From: Hymenobacter latericoloratus
GTDB lineage: Bacteria > Bacteroidota > Bacteroidia > Cytophagales > Hymenobacteraceae
NCBI RefSeq assembly: GCF_014199535.1
Contig: NZ_JACHNV010000008.1
Coordinates: forward strand, 62,001 to 126,000
Length of the DNA stretch: 64,000 nt
Reading direction: 5' to 3'
Position numbers and translations under genes: made by a program. Of this stretch, positions 25,536 through 33,419 are shown piece after piece. The notes under the pieces are model-generated. The model did no database searches, was not told the DNA's origin, and worked only from the letters and a program-made list of their open reading frames with translations. Every line of letters starts with the position of its first letter. Position 1 is the stretch's first letter.

Positions 25536-26882
25536 ATGCAAGCAGAAATACCGCACGTACCTACCCCCCCGGCGGCTGCCTGGCGCCGCTGGCTGCCTAG
25601 TACCCACGTGGGCTTTGTCTGGCTGGTTATTGCCCTCCTGCACGTGGTCCTGATGAAGGACACCTCGCGCTGGAGCCGCTCCGATGTGCTGGTGTGGGAT
25701 GCCGGAGGGTACTACCTGTATCTGCCCGCGGCTTTTATCACCAAGGATGTGGGGGACGGCTCCTTCCTGACCTACGTGCGCAAGCAGTATCGCCCCGACC
25801 TGGACCCCGACTACAGCCTGGTGCACTTGCCTAACGGCCGGGCCGTGTTCAAGTATCCGATTGGGATGGCGGTGGCCTACTCCCCCTGGTTTGCCCTGGC
25901 CCACGGGTACGCCAAGGTAGCCGGCTTCCCGCCCGATGGCTACTCGAAGCCTTACCAGCGCTACATTGCTCTGGGCTGCATGGTGTACAGCCTGCTGGGG
26001 CTGTGGCTGCTGGGCCGGGAGCTGCGCCACTACGTGCCCGATCATCTGGCGGCCCTGGCGCTGCTGGCTATTGGCCTGGGTACCAACTTGTTTATTTATT
26101 CTACCGTCGATGCGCCCATGTCGCACGGAACGCTGTTTCTGCTGAACGTGCTTTTGTTGCGCTACACCCGGCAGTGGTACGAGGCGGCCGGCGGCTGGGC
26201 GGCGGGTAGCAAGCTGGCTTTGGTTTTCGGGCTCATGCTGCTGGTGCGGCCCTCGGAGCTCTGGATGATAGCCGTGCCGCTCCTATGGGGGCTTACCAGC
26301 CGCGCCGCCGTAGCTCAGCGGCTGCGCTTCTGGCTGAGCCGCTGGCGGCAGCTGCTGGCTATGGTGGCTATAGTGGCCCTGGTGGGTAGCGTGCAGCTGC
26401 TATTCTGGCGCGTAGCCGGCGGGCAGTGGCTGATGGAGTTTTACCCCGGTGAGCGGTTCTACCTGCTGAAGCCGCACCTGCTCGATGGCCTGTTCAGTGC
26501 GCGTAAAGGCTGGCTGTTCTGGAGCCCGGTGCTGGTGTTTGCCCTGCTTGGCAGCATCTGGCTTCGCCGGATTGCCCCGGCCCTGGTTCCTGTGGTAGTA
26601 GTGCTGGTGCCTTTTGTGGTGTACCTGACCTTTAGCTGGTGGGACTGGACCTACGGCGGCGGGTTTGGCTGTCGGCCCCTCATCAGCCTGTACCCCCTCC
26701 TGAGCTTGTGCCTGGCTGCTTTTCTGGCCCGGTGGTGGAATACCCGCGCCGTGCCGGTGGCTTTCGTGGTAGGAGCCCTGGTGCTGCTGAGCGTGCGCCA
26801 AAGCTGGCAATACTCCCGCGGGGTGGTGGACTGCTGCAACATGGATTGGGCCCGCTACAAAGAGCATTTTTTCGACCATTAG
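25536..26882 (+). CDS. Polytopic membrane protein, GT-C-like
   Basis: The start at ATG 25536 (MQAEIPHVPTPPAAAWRRWL) gives 448 aa with about nine to ten helices. The first external loop reads WDAGGYYLYLPAAFITKDVG, and the Asp followed by YYxYLPA is common in Bacteroidota GT-C-like proteins. A second conserved-looking loop is STVDAPMSHGTLFLLN, and WDWTYGGGFGCRPLISLYP resembles the GFGxR loop of these proteins. It probably uses a polyprenyl-linked sugar, but donor and acceptor are unknown. Confidence 0.75.
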   Translation: MQAEIPHVPTPPAAAWRRWLPSTHVGFVWLVIALLHVVLMKDTSRWSRSDVLVWDAGGYYLYLPAAFITKDVGDGSFLTYVRKQYRPDLDPDYSLVHLPNGRAVFKYPIGMAVAYSPWFALAHGYAKVAGFPPDGYSKPYQRYIALGCMVYSLLGLWLLGRELRHYVPDHLAALALLAIGLGTNLFIYSTVDAPMSHGTLFLLNVLLLRYTRQWYEAAGGWAAGSKLALVFGLMLLVRPSELWMIAVPLLWGLTSRAAVAQRLRFWLSRWRQLLAMVAIVALVGSVQLLFWRVAGGQWLMEFYPGERFYLLKPHLLDGLFSARKGWLFWSPVLVFALLGSIWLRRIAPALVPVVVVLVPFVVYLTFSWWDWTYGGGFGCRPLISLYPLLSLCLAAFLARWWNTRAVPVAFVVGALVLLSVRQSWQYSRGVVDCCNMDWARYKEHFFDH

Positions 26883-26953
26883 GCTACTTGCCCAGGCGCA
26901 CCTGACCGCTTCCGGCAGGCCAAGCCGTTCATGTAACCGCCGCGCGGGTCTGC

Positions 26954-26961
26954 TACCTTTG
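26954..26961 (+). promoter_or_regulatory. -7 box for the lipoprotein gene at 26988
   Basis: TACCTTTG is a perfect TAnnTTTG box 26 bp before the start, identical to the box of the paralogous lipoprotein gene at 23365. No -33 element is clear. Confidence 0.6.
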
Positions 26962-26987
26962 CCTTTTCTTTCTTACGTTTCTGTGCT

Positions 26988-27542
26988 ATGCTGAAGTATG
27001 TTTCTGCCGCTTTGCTCCTTGCGCTGTCAGCCGCTGGCTGCTCTAAAAAGCCGGCTGATGCGGCAGATACCAGCACCCTGGCCGCTACCAGCTTCGAAAA
27101 CCTGGACGGCTGGCTGGCCGATTCGCCGGCCCTGGCTACCCTCACCCGCGACAAAGCCCACACCGGCCGCTACAGCACCATGGTAGGGCCCAGCCACGAG
27201 TTCAGCCTGGGCTATAGCAACGCCCTGAGCCGGCTGGCCCCCGAGTGGCCCGCCCGGCTCACGGTAGGCGCCTGGGTGTTGCTGCCCCCCGAGCACGGCG
27301 CGGCCAAGCTGGTAACGCAAATCAAGGGCGCTACCCCCGGAACCCCCGACCTGCTCTGGGAGGGCCTCGACCTAACCCAGGCCGTGAAGATAGCGGGCAA
27401 GTGGCAGTACGTAGAGCAGACCATTACCATGCCCGAGGCGGCCAAGCCCACCAGTAAAATTCTGGTGTACCTGTGGCGCGCCGACAGCAAGCAGCCCGTG
27501 TATCTCGACGACCTGAGCATCTCGCTGACGAAGGATCAGTAA
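26988..27542 (+). CDS. Carbohydrate-binding-like lipoprotein, paralogue 2
   Basis: The 184-aa protein starts at ATG 26988 with a lipoprotein signal (MLKYVSAALLLALSAAGC, lipobox AAGC). The domain matches the paralogue at 23365: TSFENLDGWLADSPALATLT, AHTGRYSTMVGPSHEFSLGY, an IAGKWQYVEQTITMPE segment and ILVYLWRADSKQPVYLDDLS at the end. It is predicted to be a CBM4/9-like jelly-roll on a lipid anchor. Two polytopic genes lie between the paralogues, and each copy has its own -7 box. Confidence 0.8.
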   Translation: MLKYVSAALLLALSAAGCSKKPADAADTSTLAATSFENLDGWLADSPALATLTRDKAHTGRYSTMVGPSHEFSLGYSNALSRLAPEWPARLTVGAWVLLPPEHGAAKLVTQIKGATPGTPDLLWEGLDLTQAVKIAGKWQYVEQTITMPEAAKPTSKILVYLWRADSKQPVYLDDLSISLTKDQ

Positions 27543-27562
27543 TCTTTCCCGCCAGAAAAAAG

Positions 27563-27610
27563 CCGGCCCGGCGCGGCCCGAACTCAGGTTTCGGGCCGCG
27601 CCGGGCCGTT
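27563..27610. terminator. Bidirectional hairpin terminator
   Basis: A perfect 18-bp G+C-rich stem (27565-27582 and 27590-27607) preceded by an A6 run lies between convergent genes. The A-run serves the minus-strand gene best. Confidence 0.75.
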
Positions 27611-27630
27611 GGCTTGTAGCCAGAAAAAGT

Positions 27631-29469
27631 CTATTTCACCACCTCCACCGGAATCCGCAGCCGCACCGGCCAGTCGCGGTAGTCTTTGCTGATGAGGCTG
27701 ACCTCGAAAGTGTAGTGGCCGGGCTGCTGCGGAGCCCGCAGCGGAACCGTCTGGGTCCAGGGCTGCCACACATCTACCTCCAGCGGCACTTCCATCGGGT
27801 TCGTGTCGGTGGGCCAATCGTGGGCTTTGTAGAAGGCGGTGCGCAGCAGCGTGGGGTGCGGGACCCGGGTGCCGGAGTGCAGGGGGCGGGCCGCCGCGGG
27901 TACCTGCACCTGCACGGGCAGCGTGTGCTGTCGGCCGGCTTGCCAGGTCGTGGGCGCCGCGCCCGGCAGGCTGAGCCGCACCCCCTGGTGCGCGGTAATG
28001 TAGGGCCGCAGGGCCGCCGTATCCAGCGGGGGTAGGGTGTTCAGAACGCGGTAGGTCGTGTTGTTCGGGAAGCGGCAGTAGGCAGCCGGCAGGTCGGCCG
28101 TATTCATGGTTTCGAAGGGTCCCAGCAAAATGCCCGGCTGGGCACCGGTATTGGCCAGCTGGTCGATGTCCCAGCCCACGCGCACGGTCTGCACGGAGTC
28201 GGGGTGCTGCCGGGCGCTGACCATCATGGTTTCGCTGGCCGACGCCCACCATGGCCAGCCGGCCCGCAGGCGGTGCGGGTCCACGTTGTCGGGGTACATG
28301 ATAAACTTGCGTTCCGGAAACTGGCCGGTGTACGTCAGCAGGTGGCCGAGCCACTGCTGGTAGGCCGTGTAGGGCACGTGGCGCTGCCACAGCAGGGCCA
28401 GTCGGGCCAGCAGCAGCAACCCCAGCAGGCCGGTAGCCAGGGCCGGGCCGCGGCCGTGCCAGCGGCGCTCCAGGGCCGGCAGCAGCTCCAGCGCAAACGG
28501 CACGGCCACAAACAACGTCAGGGGCAGATATAGGTTTTCGAGGTAGGTAGCCTCGGTGTAGTCAGGGTTCGACACGTTGATAATGAACGTGTAGCCCCCC
28601 ACAAACCCCCACACCAGCCCCAGGCGCAGCCAGGCCAGCCAGGTGCGCTGCCGGGCGTAGAACACGGTAAGCGCCAGCAGCAGCAACGGCAGGGCCAGGA
28701 AGCTGCGGCTGCAGAGCTGCCAGAAATTATCGAAGCTGCCGATAGCCAGGTAGTTCGGGAAAAACTTAACCAGGTTAGGCGTGAAAGTCATGTGGGTGGC
28801 CTCGTAGGAGCCGGGCGGAATCAGCATGGCCCGCAGCTGGTACATGGCCAGGGCCAGCACCAGCATACCGTAGTAGGCCCAGTCCCGGAACCGGCGGTTC
28901 AGCAGCCAGTCGTAGGCCCAGATGAACAGGAAAGGCAGGATAATGAGCGGGTGACCAAAAATGAATACCGGCACCAGGGCGGCCAGCGCCAGGGTGCTAA
29001 ACCGCCAGGGCAGCGGCGCCTGCCGGGCTACGCCCCCGTAAAACAGCAGCAGGGCGGCCAGCCCCTGCGGCAGCTCCGACTGCGCCCAGTAAAACGTGCG
29101 CGAGGCCAGCAGCACGTAGAGCAGCACCACCACCAGGGCCACCTGCTCGTTGCGAAACCAATAGGCACAGACCAAAAAAACGGCTAGGTAGTACAGGATA
29201 AACACCACGGAGTACAGCCGTAGCACCGCATCCAGCGGCCAGCCCGCTTTCAGGGCCAGCAGAGTAGGCAGCTGGGTGACGATGGCCACGAAGCGACGGT
29301 TCTGCACGAACAGGGACTTGTCTTTCAGATAGATAAACAAGTGGTAGGCCAGGTCGTAGTAAGCCGCCCGCTCCAGGTAGAAGTGCCACGCAAAGAGCAG
29401 CAGCACCAGCATGGTGGCCAGGGCCAGGCGCAGCGGGCCTCGGCTGGCATAGTGTTTAGGAAGAAGCAT
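27631..29469 (-). CDS. Large polytopic membrane protein with a C-terminal extracytoplasmic domain
   Basis: The 612-aa protein starts at ATG 29469 (MLLPKHYASRGPLRLALATM). About eleven helices fill residues 15-370. The remainder is soluble with a beta-sandwich-like end (WPVRLRIPVEVVK). The first loop has YYDLAYHLFIYLKDKSLFVQ. The size and layout resemble GT-C glycosyltransferases with a C-terminal periplasmic domain, but I see no diagnostic motif. It lies 69 bp after a GT2 gene with a terminator-like hairpin between them. Confidence 0.72.
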   Translation of the reverse strand: MLLPKHYASRGPLRLALATMLVLLLFAWHFYLERAAYYDLAYHLFIYLKDKSLFVQNRRFVAIVTQLPTLLALKAGWPLDAVLRLYSVVFILYYLAVFLVCAYWFRNEQVALVVVLLYVLLASRTFYWAQSELPQGLAALLLFYGGVARQAPLPWRFSTLALAALVPVFIFGHPLIILPFLFIWAYDWLLNRRFRDWAYYGMLVLALAMYQLRAMLIPPGSYEATHMTFTPNLVKFFPNYLAIGSFDNFWQLCSRSFLALPLLLLALTVFYARQRTWLAWLRLGLVWGFVGGYTFIINVSNPDYTEATYLENLYLPLTLFVAVPFALELLPALERRWHGRGPALATGLLGLLLLARLALLWQRHVPYTAYQQWLGHLLTYTGQFPERKFIMYPDNVDPHRLRAGWPWWASASETMMVSARQHPDSVQTVRVGWDIDQLANTGAQPGILLGPFETMNTADLPAAYCRFPNNTTYRVLNTLPPLDTAALRPYITAHQGVRLSLPGAAPTTWQAGRQHTLPVQVQVPAAARPLHSGTRVPHPTLLRTAFYKAHDWPTDTNPMEVPLEVDVWQPWTQTVPLRAPQQPGHYTFEVSLISKDYRDWPVRLRIPVEVVK

Positions 29470-29478
29470 ACCGCAGGA

Positions 29479-29500
29479 AAAAAGCCGCCGCAGGCGGCCT
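29479..29500 (-). terminator. Rho-independent terminator after the GT2 gene
   Basis: On the minus strand GCCGCC-TGC-GGCGGC is followed by T6, 39 bp after the end of the gene at 29539. Confidence 0.7.
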
Positions 29501-29538
29501 CACACAAATAAAAACAGGAGCCGTGGCCAGGCAGCAGG

Positions 29539-30261
29539 TTAGCCGAACAGCCCGTACTTCAGGATGCAGTAGATGGCCCGAAATCCGTCGCGCCAGCCAA
29601 TTTTCTTACCCTCAGCGTACGTGCGGCCGTAGTAGCTGATGCCCACTTCGTAAATGCGCACATTGGGCACCCGCGATACCTTAGCCGTTACCTCGGGCTC
29701 GAAGCCGAAGCGCTTCTCCTCCAGTTTCAGGCCCTGAATAATGTCGCGGCGGAACAGCTTGTAGCAGGTTTCCATGTCCGTCAGGTTCAGATCGGTGCAC
29801 ATGTTGCTCAGGAACGTGAGCATCTGGTTGCCGATGCTGTGCCAGAAGAACAGAATGCGGTGCGGATTGCCGCCCATAAAGCGGGACCCGAATACTACAT
29901 CGGCAAACCCGCGCAGAATGGGCTTAATCAGCAGGTTATACTCTTCAGGATCGTACTCCAGGTCGGCATCCTGAATGATGACGTAGTCGCCGGTGGCCTC
30001 GCGGATGCCCGTGTGCAGGGCTGCGCCCTTGCCCTGATTTACCGTATGCCGGAGCAGCCGCAGCCCCAGGTGCGCGTGCTGGGCCGCGTAGGCCTCAATC
30101 ACCGCCACCGAGTCGTCCGACGAGCAGTCATCCACGAGAATAATTTCCTTTCTGATCTGATTGATTAACTCCAGCCCGCGCAGCAAATCCAGGATCTGGT
30201 GAATGGTGCGGGCCTCGTTGTAAACCGGGATAATGATGGAAAGCGTATGGAAGTGTACCAA
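29539..30261 (-). CDS. GT2 glycosyltransferase (DPM1-like, no membrane helices)
   Basis: No ATG precedes the conserved N-terminus, so I use TTG 30261 ((M)VHFHTLSIIIPVYNE); a perfect -7 box 29 bp upstream supports it. The 240-aa protein has the GT-A motifs VDDCSSDDSVAVIE and the DXD motif in VIIQDADLEYDPEEY, then VVFGSRFMGG, DMETCYKLFRRDII and FGFEPEVTAKVSR. It lacks the C-terminal helices of the two other GT2 enzymes here, and so resembles soluble dolichyl-phosphate mannosyltransferase-like enzymes. It probably makes a polyprenyl-phosphate sugar used by the GT-C-like neighbours. Confidence 0.9.
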   Translation of the reverse strand: MVHFHTLSIIIPVYNEARTIHQILDLLRGLELINQIRKEIILVDDCSSDDSVAVIEAYAAQHAHLGLRLLRHTVNQGKGAALHTGIREATGDYVIIQDADLEYDPEEYNLLIKPILRGFADVVFGSRFMGGNPHRILFFWHSIGNQMLTFLSNMCTDLNLTDMETCYKLFRRDIIQGLKLEEKRFGFEPEVTAKVSRVPNVRIYEVGISYYGRTYAEGKKIGWRDGFRAIYCILKYGLFG

Positions 30262-30290
30262 GCGGAGCAGGTCTAGTCGCGGAAAACGCT

Positions 30291-30298
30291 CAAATATA
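30291..30298 (-). promoter_or_regulatory. -7 box for the GT2 gene ending at 29539
   Basis: TATATTTG on the minus strand, a perfect TAnnTTTG box, 29 bp before the TTG start. No -33 motif is apparent. Confidence 0.6.
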
Positions 30299-30371
30299 GG
30301 CTGTCTGCCCACGGGAGCTACTATTAAAAGCACACGGGGGCCAAAAGCGGCCGGGAAGCCGGCGGCCGGCC

Positions 30372-31157
30372 CTACAGGCTGCTGGTCCGGCCGCCATCTA
30401 CCGGCACGTTGATGCCCGTGATGTAGGCAGCCGCCTCGGAGGCCAGGAAGGCTACCGCCGCCGCTACCTCCCGGGCCTGCCCAAACCGCCCGGCCGGAAT
30501 ACCGCGCAGCATGGCTGCCTCTACCTCTTCGGTGGTCTGGTTGGTTTGCTCTACTTTCTTGGCAATCAGAGAAGTATGGCGCTGCGTGACGGTGGCGCCC
30601 GGCAGCACGTTGTTCACGGTAATACCGTCGGCGGCCAGCTCGTTGGCTAGGGTTTTGGCCCAGTTGCCCACCGCCCCCCGGATGGTATTCGAGACGCCCA
30701 GGCCCGGCAACGGCTGCTTCACGGAAGTGCTGATGACGTTGATGATGCGCCCCCGCCCGCGCCGGCGCATGCCCGGCACTACCGCCTGCGCCAGCAAGTG
30801 GTTGCACACCAGATGCTGCTCAAACGCGGCCCGAAAAGCTTCCACCGGCGCCTCCAGAATCGGGCCGCCCGCCGGGCCGCCGGTGTTGTTCACCAGAATA
30901 TCGAAGCTGTGCTCCGCCTGCGCCAGATACTCCCGCACCTGCTGCTGCACAGTGGCCGGCTGGTTGAAATCGGCCACCAGGAAGTTGTGCTGCTGTCCGG
31001 CGGGAGCAGGCAGGGCGGCGGCTACCGCGCGCAGGGCCGCCTCGTTGCGGGCCAGCAAGGTAATGGTAGCGCCGCGCTCGGCCAGGGCTTCGGCCACGGC
31101 CCGCCCAATGCCCTGGGTGCTGCCGCCCACCAGGGCGCGTTGAGAAAGTAAATCCAT
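30372..31157 (-). CDS. SDR-family protein lacking the catalytic Tyr and Lys
   Basis: The start at ATG 31157 (MDLLSQRALVGGSTQGIGRA) gives 261 aa, normal for classical SDRs. The cofactor loop is GGSTQGIG (residues 11-18), and VNNTGGPAGGP corresponds to NNAG. Ser143 is kept, but the active-site YxxxK is replaced by Ser156-N-T-I-Arg160 (GVSNTIRGAVGNWAKTLANE). A 3-oxoacyl-ACP-reductase-like SDR subgroup is known to deviate this way. The gene diverges from the HAAO-ACMSD genes, so a link to kynurenine catabolism is possible but unproven. Activity, if any, must use a different mechanism. Confidence 0.88.
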   Translation of the reverse strand: MDLLSQRALVGGSTQGIGRAVAEALAERGATITLLARNEAALRAVAAALPAPAGQQHNFLVADFNQPATVQQQVREYLAQAEHSFDILVNNTGGPAGGPILEAPVEAFRAAFEQHLVCNHLLAQAVVPGMRRRGRGRIINVISTSVKQPLPGLGVSNTIRGAVGNWAKTLANELAADGITVNNVLPGATVTQRHTSLIAKKVEQTNQTTEEVEAAMLRGIPAGRFGQAREVAAAVAFLASEAAAYITGINVPVDGGRTSSL

Positions 31158-31443
31158 GAAGGGTGAAGAAGTAAAAGGTAGAGGAAAGGAGGAGGAGAGA
31201 AAAGTCGGCTCTGGTCCGACGCTGGAGGTGCCCGACCGGTTGGCGCCCGCGCCAGCCGCACGATGCCCGCCTACCCCCTGAAGAGCGCCAAGCCCCTCCG
31301 GGCCGGCGGCCGCAACGTCAAGTGGTCGGATGGGCTTCGCCCTCTGGCCGGGCCGGCAAGATACGTAGCCACCATCCACGGGAATATCGTTATTTGCCGT
31401 AGCGCATTCGCCGCCTACCCCTCTCATTTTAGCATACCGTCTT

Positions 31444-31974
31444 ATGATTCGGCCCTTCAACTTTCAGCAGTGGATTGACGAACACCGCCACCTCCTCAAG
31501 CCGCCCGTTGGCAACCAGCAGGTCTATAAGGATAATAAAGACTTCATTGTGATGGTAGTAGGCGGCCCCAACGCCCGCAAAGACTACCACGTGGACGAGG
31601 GCGAAGAGCTGTTTCTGCAGCTGGAGGGCGACATTGTAGTAAAGGTCATTGAAGACGGTAAGCCCGTGGACATTGAAATTAAAGCCGGCAGCATGTTCCT
31701 GCTGCCGGCCGGCGTACCTCACTCGCCGCGCCGGCCGGCCGGTTCGGTGGGCCTGGTGCTGGAACGCTACCGCACGCCCGGCGAGCTGGACGGCTTCCAG
31801 TGGTACTGCGAAAACTGCGGCCACAAGCTCCACGAAGAGTTTGCCGAAATTACCGACATCGTGGCCCAGCTGCCGCCCATCATGAACCGCTTCTGGGCCT
31901 CCGACGAGCTGCGGACCTGCACCGTGTGTGGCACGTATATGGAAGCACCCCCGAAAGCGGCTCCCGCCGAATAA
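31444..31974 (+). CDS. 3-hydroxyanthranilate 3,4-dioxygenase
   Basis: The 176-aa cupin starts at ATG 31444. It opens the ring of 3-hydroxyanthranilate to give 2-amino-3-carboxymuconate semialdehyde. The iron ligands are His49 and Glu55 in DYHVDEGEELF and His93 in PAGVPHSPRRP. The C-terminal rubredoxin-like metal site of the bacterial enzyme is intact: Cys122/Cys125 (YCENCGH) and Cys159/Cys162 (CTVCG). ACMSD follows after 15 bp, and its substrate is this enzyme's product, so they form one operon. Confidence 0.97.
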   Translation: MIRPFNFQQWIDEHRHLLKPPVGNQQVYKDNKDFIVMVVGGPNARKDYHVDEGEELFLQLEGDIVVKVIEDGKPVDIEIKAGSMFLLPAGVPHSPRRPAGSVGLVLERYRTPGELDGFQWYCENCGHKLHEEFAEITDIVAQLPPIMNRFWASDELRTCTVCGTYMEAPPKAAPAE

Positions 31975-31989
31975 CCTGCTGCCTCTGCC

Positions 31990-32997
31990 GTGCTCAGCAT
32001 TGATATTCATACCCACATTCTGCCCGAGCGGTGGCCTGATTTGCGCGAGCGGTACGGGTACGGCGGCTTTATCCGGCTGGAGCACCACCGCCCGTGCTGC
32101 GCCCGCATGATGCAGGACGACCGGTTTTTTCGCGAAATTCAGGATAACTGCTGGGACCCCGCCGTGCGCATCCGCGAGTACGACCAGCTTGGGACTCAGG
32201 TGCAGGTGCTCAGTACCGTGCCCGTGATGTTCAGCTACTGGGCCCGCCCCCTCGATACCCTGGACCTGAGCCAGCTGCTCAACGACCACATTGCCGACGT
32301 GGTGCGGCGCTACCCCACCCGGTTTGTGGGGCTGGGCACCCTGCCCCTGCAGGCCCCCGACCTGGCCATCCGGGAGCTGGAGCGTTGTATGCAGCTGGGC
32401 CTGGCGGGCGTGCAGATCGGCTCCCACGTCAACGACTGGAACCTGGACGCGCCGGAGCTGTTTCCGGTTTTTCAGGCGGCCGAGGAGCTGGGGGCCTGCG
32501 TGTTTGTACATCCCTGGGACATGATGGGCCAGCAGCAGATGCCCAAATACTGGCTGCCCTGGCTGGTGGGCATGCCCGCCGAAAGCACCCGCGCCCTCTG
32601 CTCCCTGATTTTCGGGGGCGTGCTGGAGCGCCTGCCGCGCCTGCGCGTGGCCGTAGCCCACGGCGGCGGCACCTTTGCTACCACCATCGGGCGCATCGGC
32701 CACGGCTTCGAGGTGCGGCCCGACCTCTGCGCCGTGGATAATGCCGTGCACCCGCGCGAGTACCTGGGCCGGTTCTGGGTTGATTCCCTGGTGCACGACC
32801 CGCGCCTGCTCGACTACCTCGTGCAAACTCTTGGCCCCGAGAAAATCACCTTGGGTACCGACTACCCCTTCCCCCTCGGCGAAGCTGTACCCGGCGAGCT
32901 AATCCGCTCCCTACCCTACCCCGATGACGTAAAGGCCCGCATGCTCGGCCAGAACGCGCTGGATTGGTTGGGCCTGGACGCCAGCCGGTTCAGATAG
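31990..32997 (+). CDS. 2-amino-3-carboxymuconate-6-semialdehyde decarboxylase (ACMSD)
   Basis: The 335-aa amidohydrolase starts at GTG 31990, 15 bp after the HAAO gene. The metal ligands are in place: His7 and His9 (IDIHTHIL), His174 (VFVHPWDMMG), His224 (AVAHGGGT) and Asp291 (LGTDYPFP), matching bacterial ACMSD. It decarboxylates ACMS to 2-aminomuconate semialdehyde, diverting carbon away from quinolinate/NAD synthesis to catabolism. The next step fits the aldehyde dehydrogenase at 16989-18431, which lies about 13 kb away. Confidence 0.96.
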   Translation: MLSIDIHTHILPERWPDLRERYGYGGFIRLEHHRPCCARMMQDDRFFREIQDNCWDPAVRIREYDQLGTQVQVLSTVPVMFSYWARPLDTLDLSQLLNDHIADVVRRYPTRFVGLGTLPLQAPDLAIRELERCMQLGLAGVQIGSHVNDWNLDAPELFPVFQAAEELGACVFVHPWDMMGQQQMPKYWLPWLVGMPAESTRALCSLIFGGVLERLPRLRVAVAHGGGTFATTIGRIGHGFEVRPDLCAVDNAVHPREYLGRFWVDSLVHDPRLLDYLVQTLGPEKITLGTDYPFPLGEAVPGELIRSLPYPDDVKARMLGQNALDWLGLDASRFR

Positions 32998-33033
32998 TGA
33001 ATTGGGGAATGAGTAGATGAGTGAATGAGTAAC

Positions 33034-33354
33034 GCCCTGGCGGCAGACTTCTGGCCGCAGGCCAGGCATCTGCCCGCCGGGAAATGGGGCAAGTCTCCCG
33101 ACTTGCGGCCGCCGGAGGCGGCCAGCCCGCGCCTGGGCCGTCCGCGCCGTCACGGTCATTTTCCGGTTATGTACTCCAAAACAGGGTGGCTCGCAGTTTT
33201 CGAAGGCAAGATTGCCCCCACTTTCTACAACGCCACGCGGCCCCTAACGGAGCGGGCGCCAGATGGCCGCCGTTGGCGGCCGCAAGTCGGGAGACTTGCC
33301 CCATTTCCCGGCGGGCAGACGCCTGGCCTGCGGCCAGAAGTCTGCCGCCAGCCC
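33034..33354. mobile_element. MITE-like foldback element between ACMSD and kynU
   Basis: Arms of 76 bp (33038-33113 and 33275-33350, starting TGGCGGCAGACTTCTGGCC) are reverse complements with one mismatch. They enclose about 161 bp without an ORF. Each end is flanked by GCCC (33034-33037 and 33351-33354), a possible 4-bp target duplication. Each arm contains a smaller hairpin (GCAAGTC-TCCC-GACTTGC). There is no transposase gene. Confidence 0.75.
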
Positions 33355-33362
33355 GTTTACCT

Positions 33363-33394
33363 CATCACCCCATCACCCCATCACCCCATCACCA
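33363..33394 (+). repeat. Short tandem repeat, period 8
   Basis: About four units of CATCACCC (last unit CATCACCA) lie between the foldback element and the kynU promoter box. Confidence 0.7.
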
Positions 33395-33406
33395 ATTCCC
33401 CATTGG

Positions 33407-33414
33407 TATCTTTG
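33407..33414 (+). promoter_or_regulatory. -7 box immediately before kynU
   Basis: TATCTTTG, a perfect TAnnTTTG box, ends 5 bp before the kynU ATG. Transcription would start at or near the first codon, implying a leaderless mRNA if this box is used. Confidence 0.5.
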
Positions 33415-33419
33415 CCCCG

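Noticed and set aside
33363..33394. CRISPR-like array
   Set aside because: It is four 8-bp units in direct contact with no spacers and no cas genes.
33084..33419. N-terminal extension of kynureninase through the foldback element
   Set aside because: The 112 extra residues are translated inverted repeat; kynureninase homologues start at the ATG at 33420.
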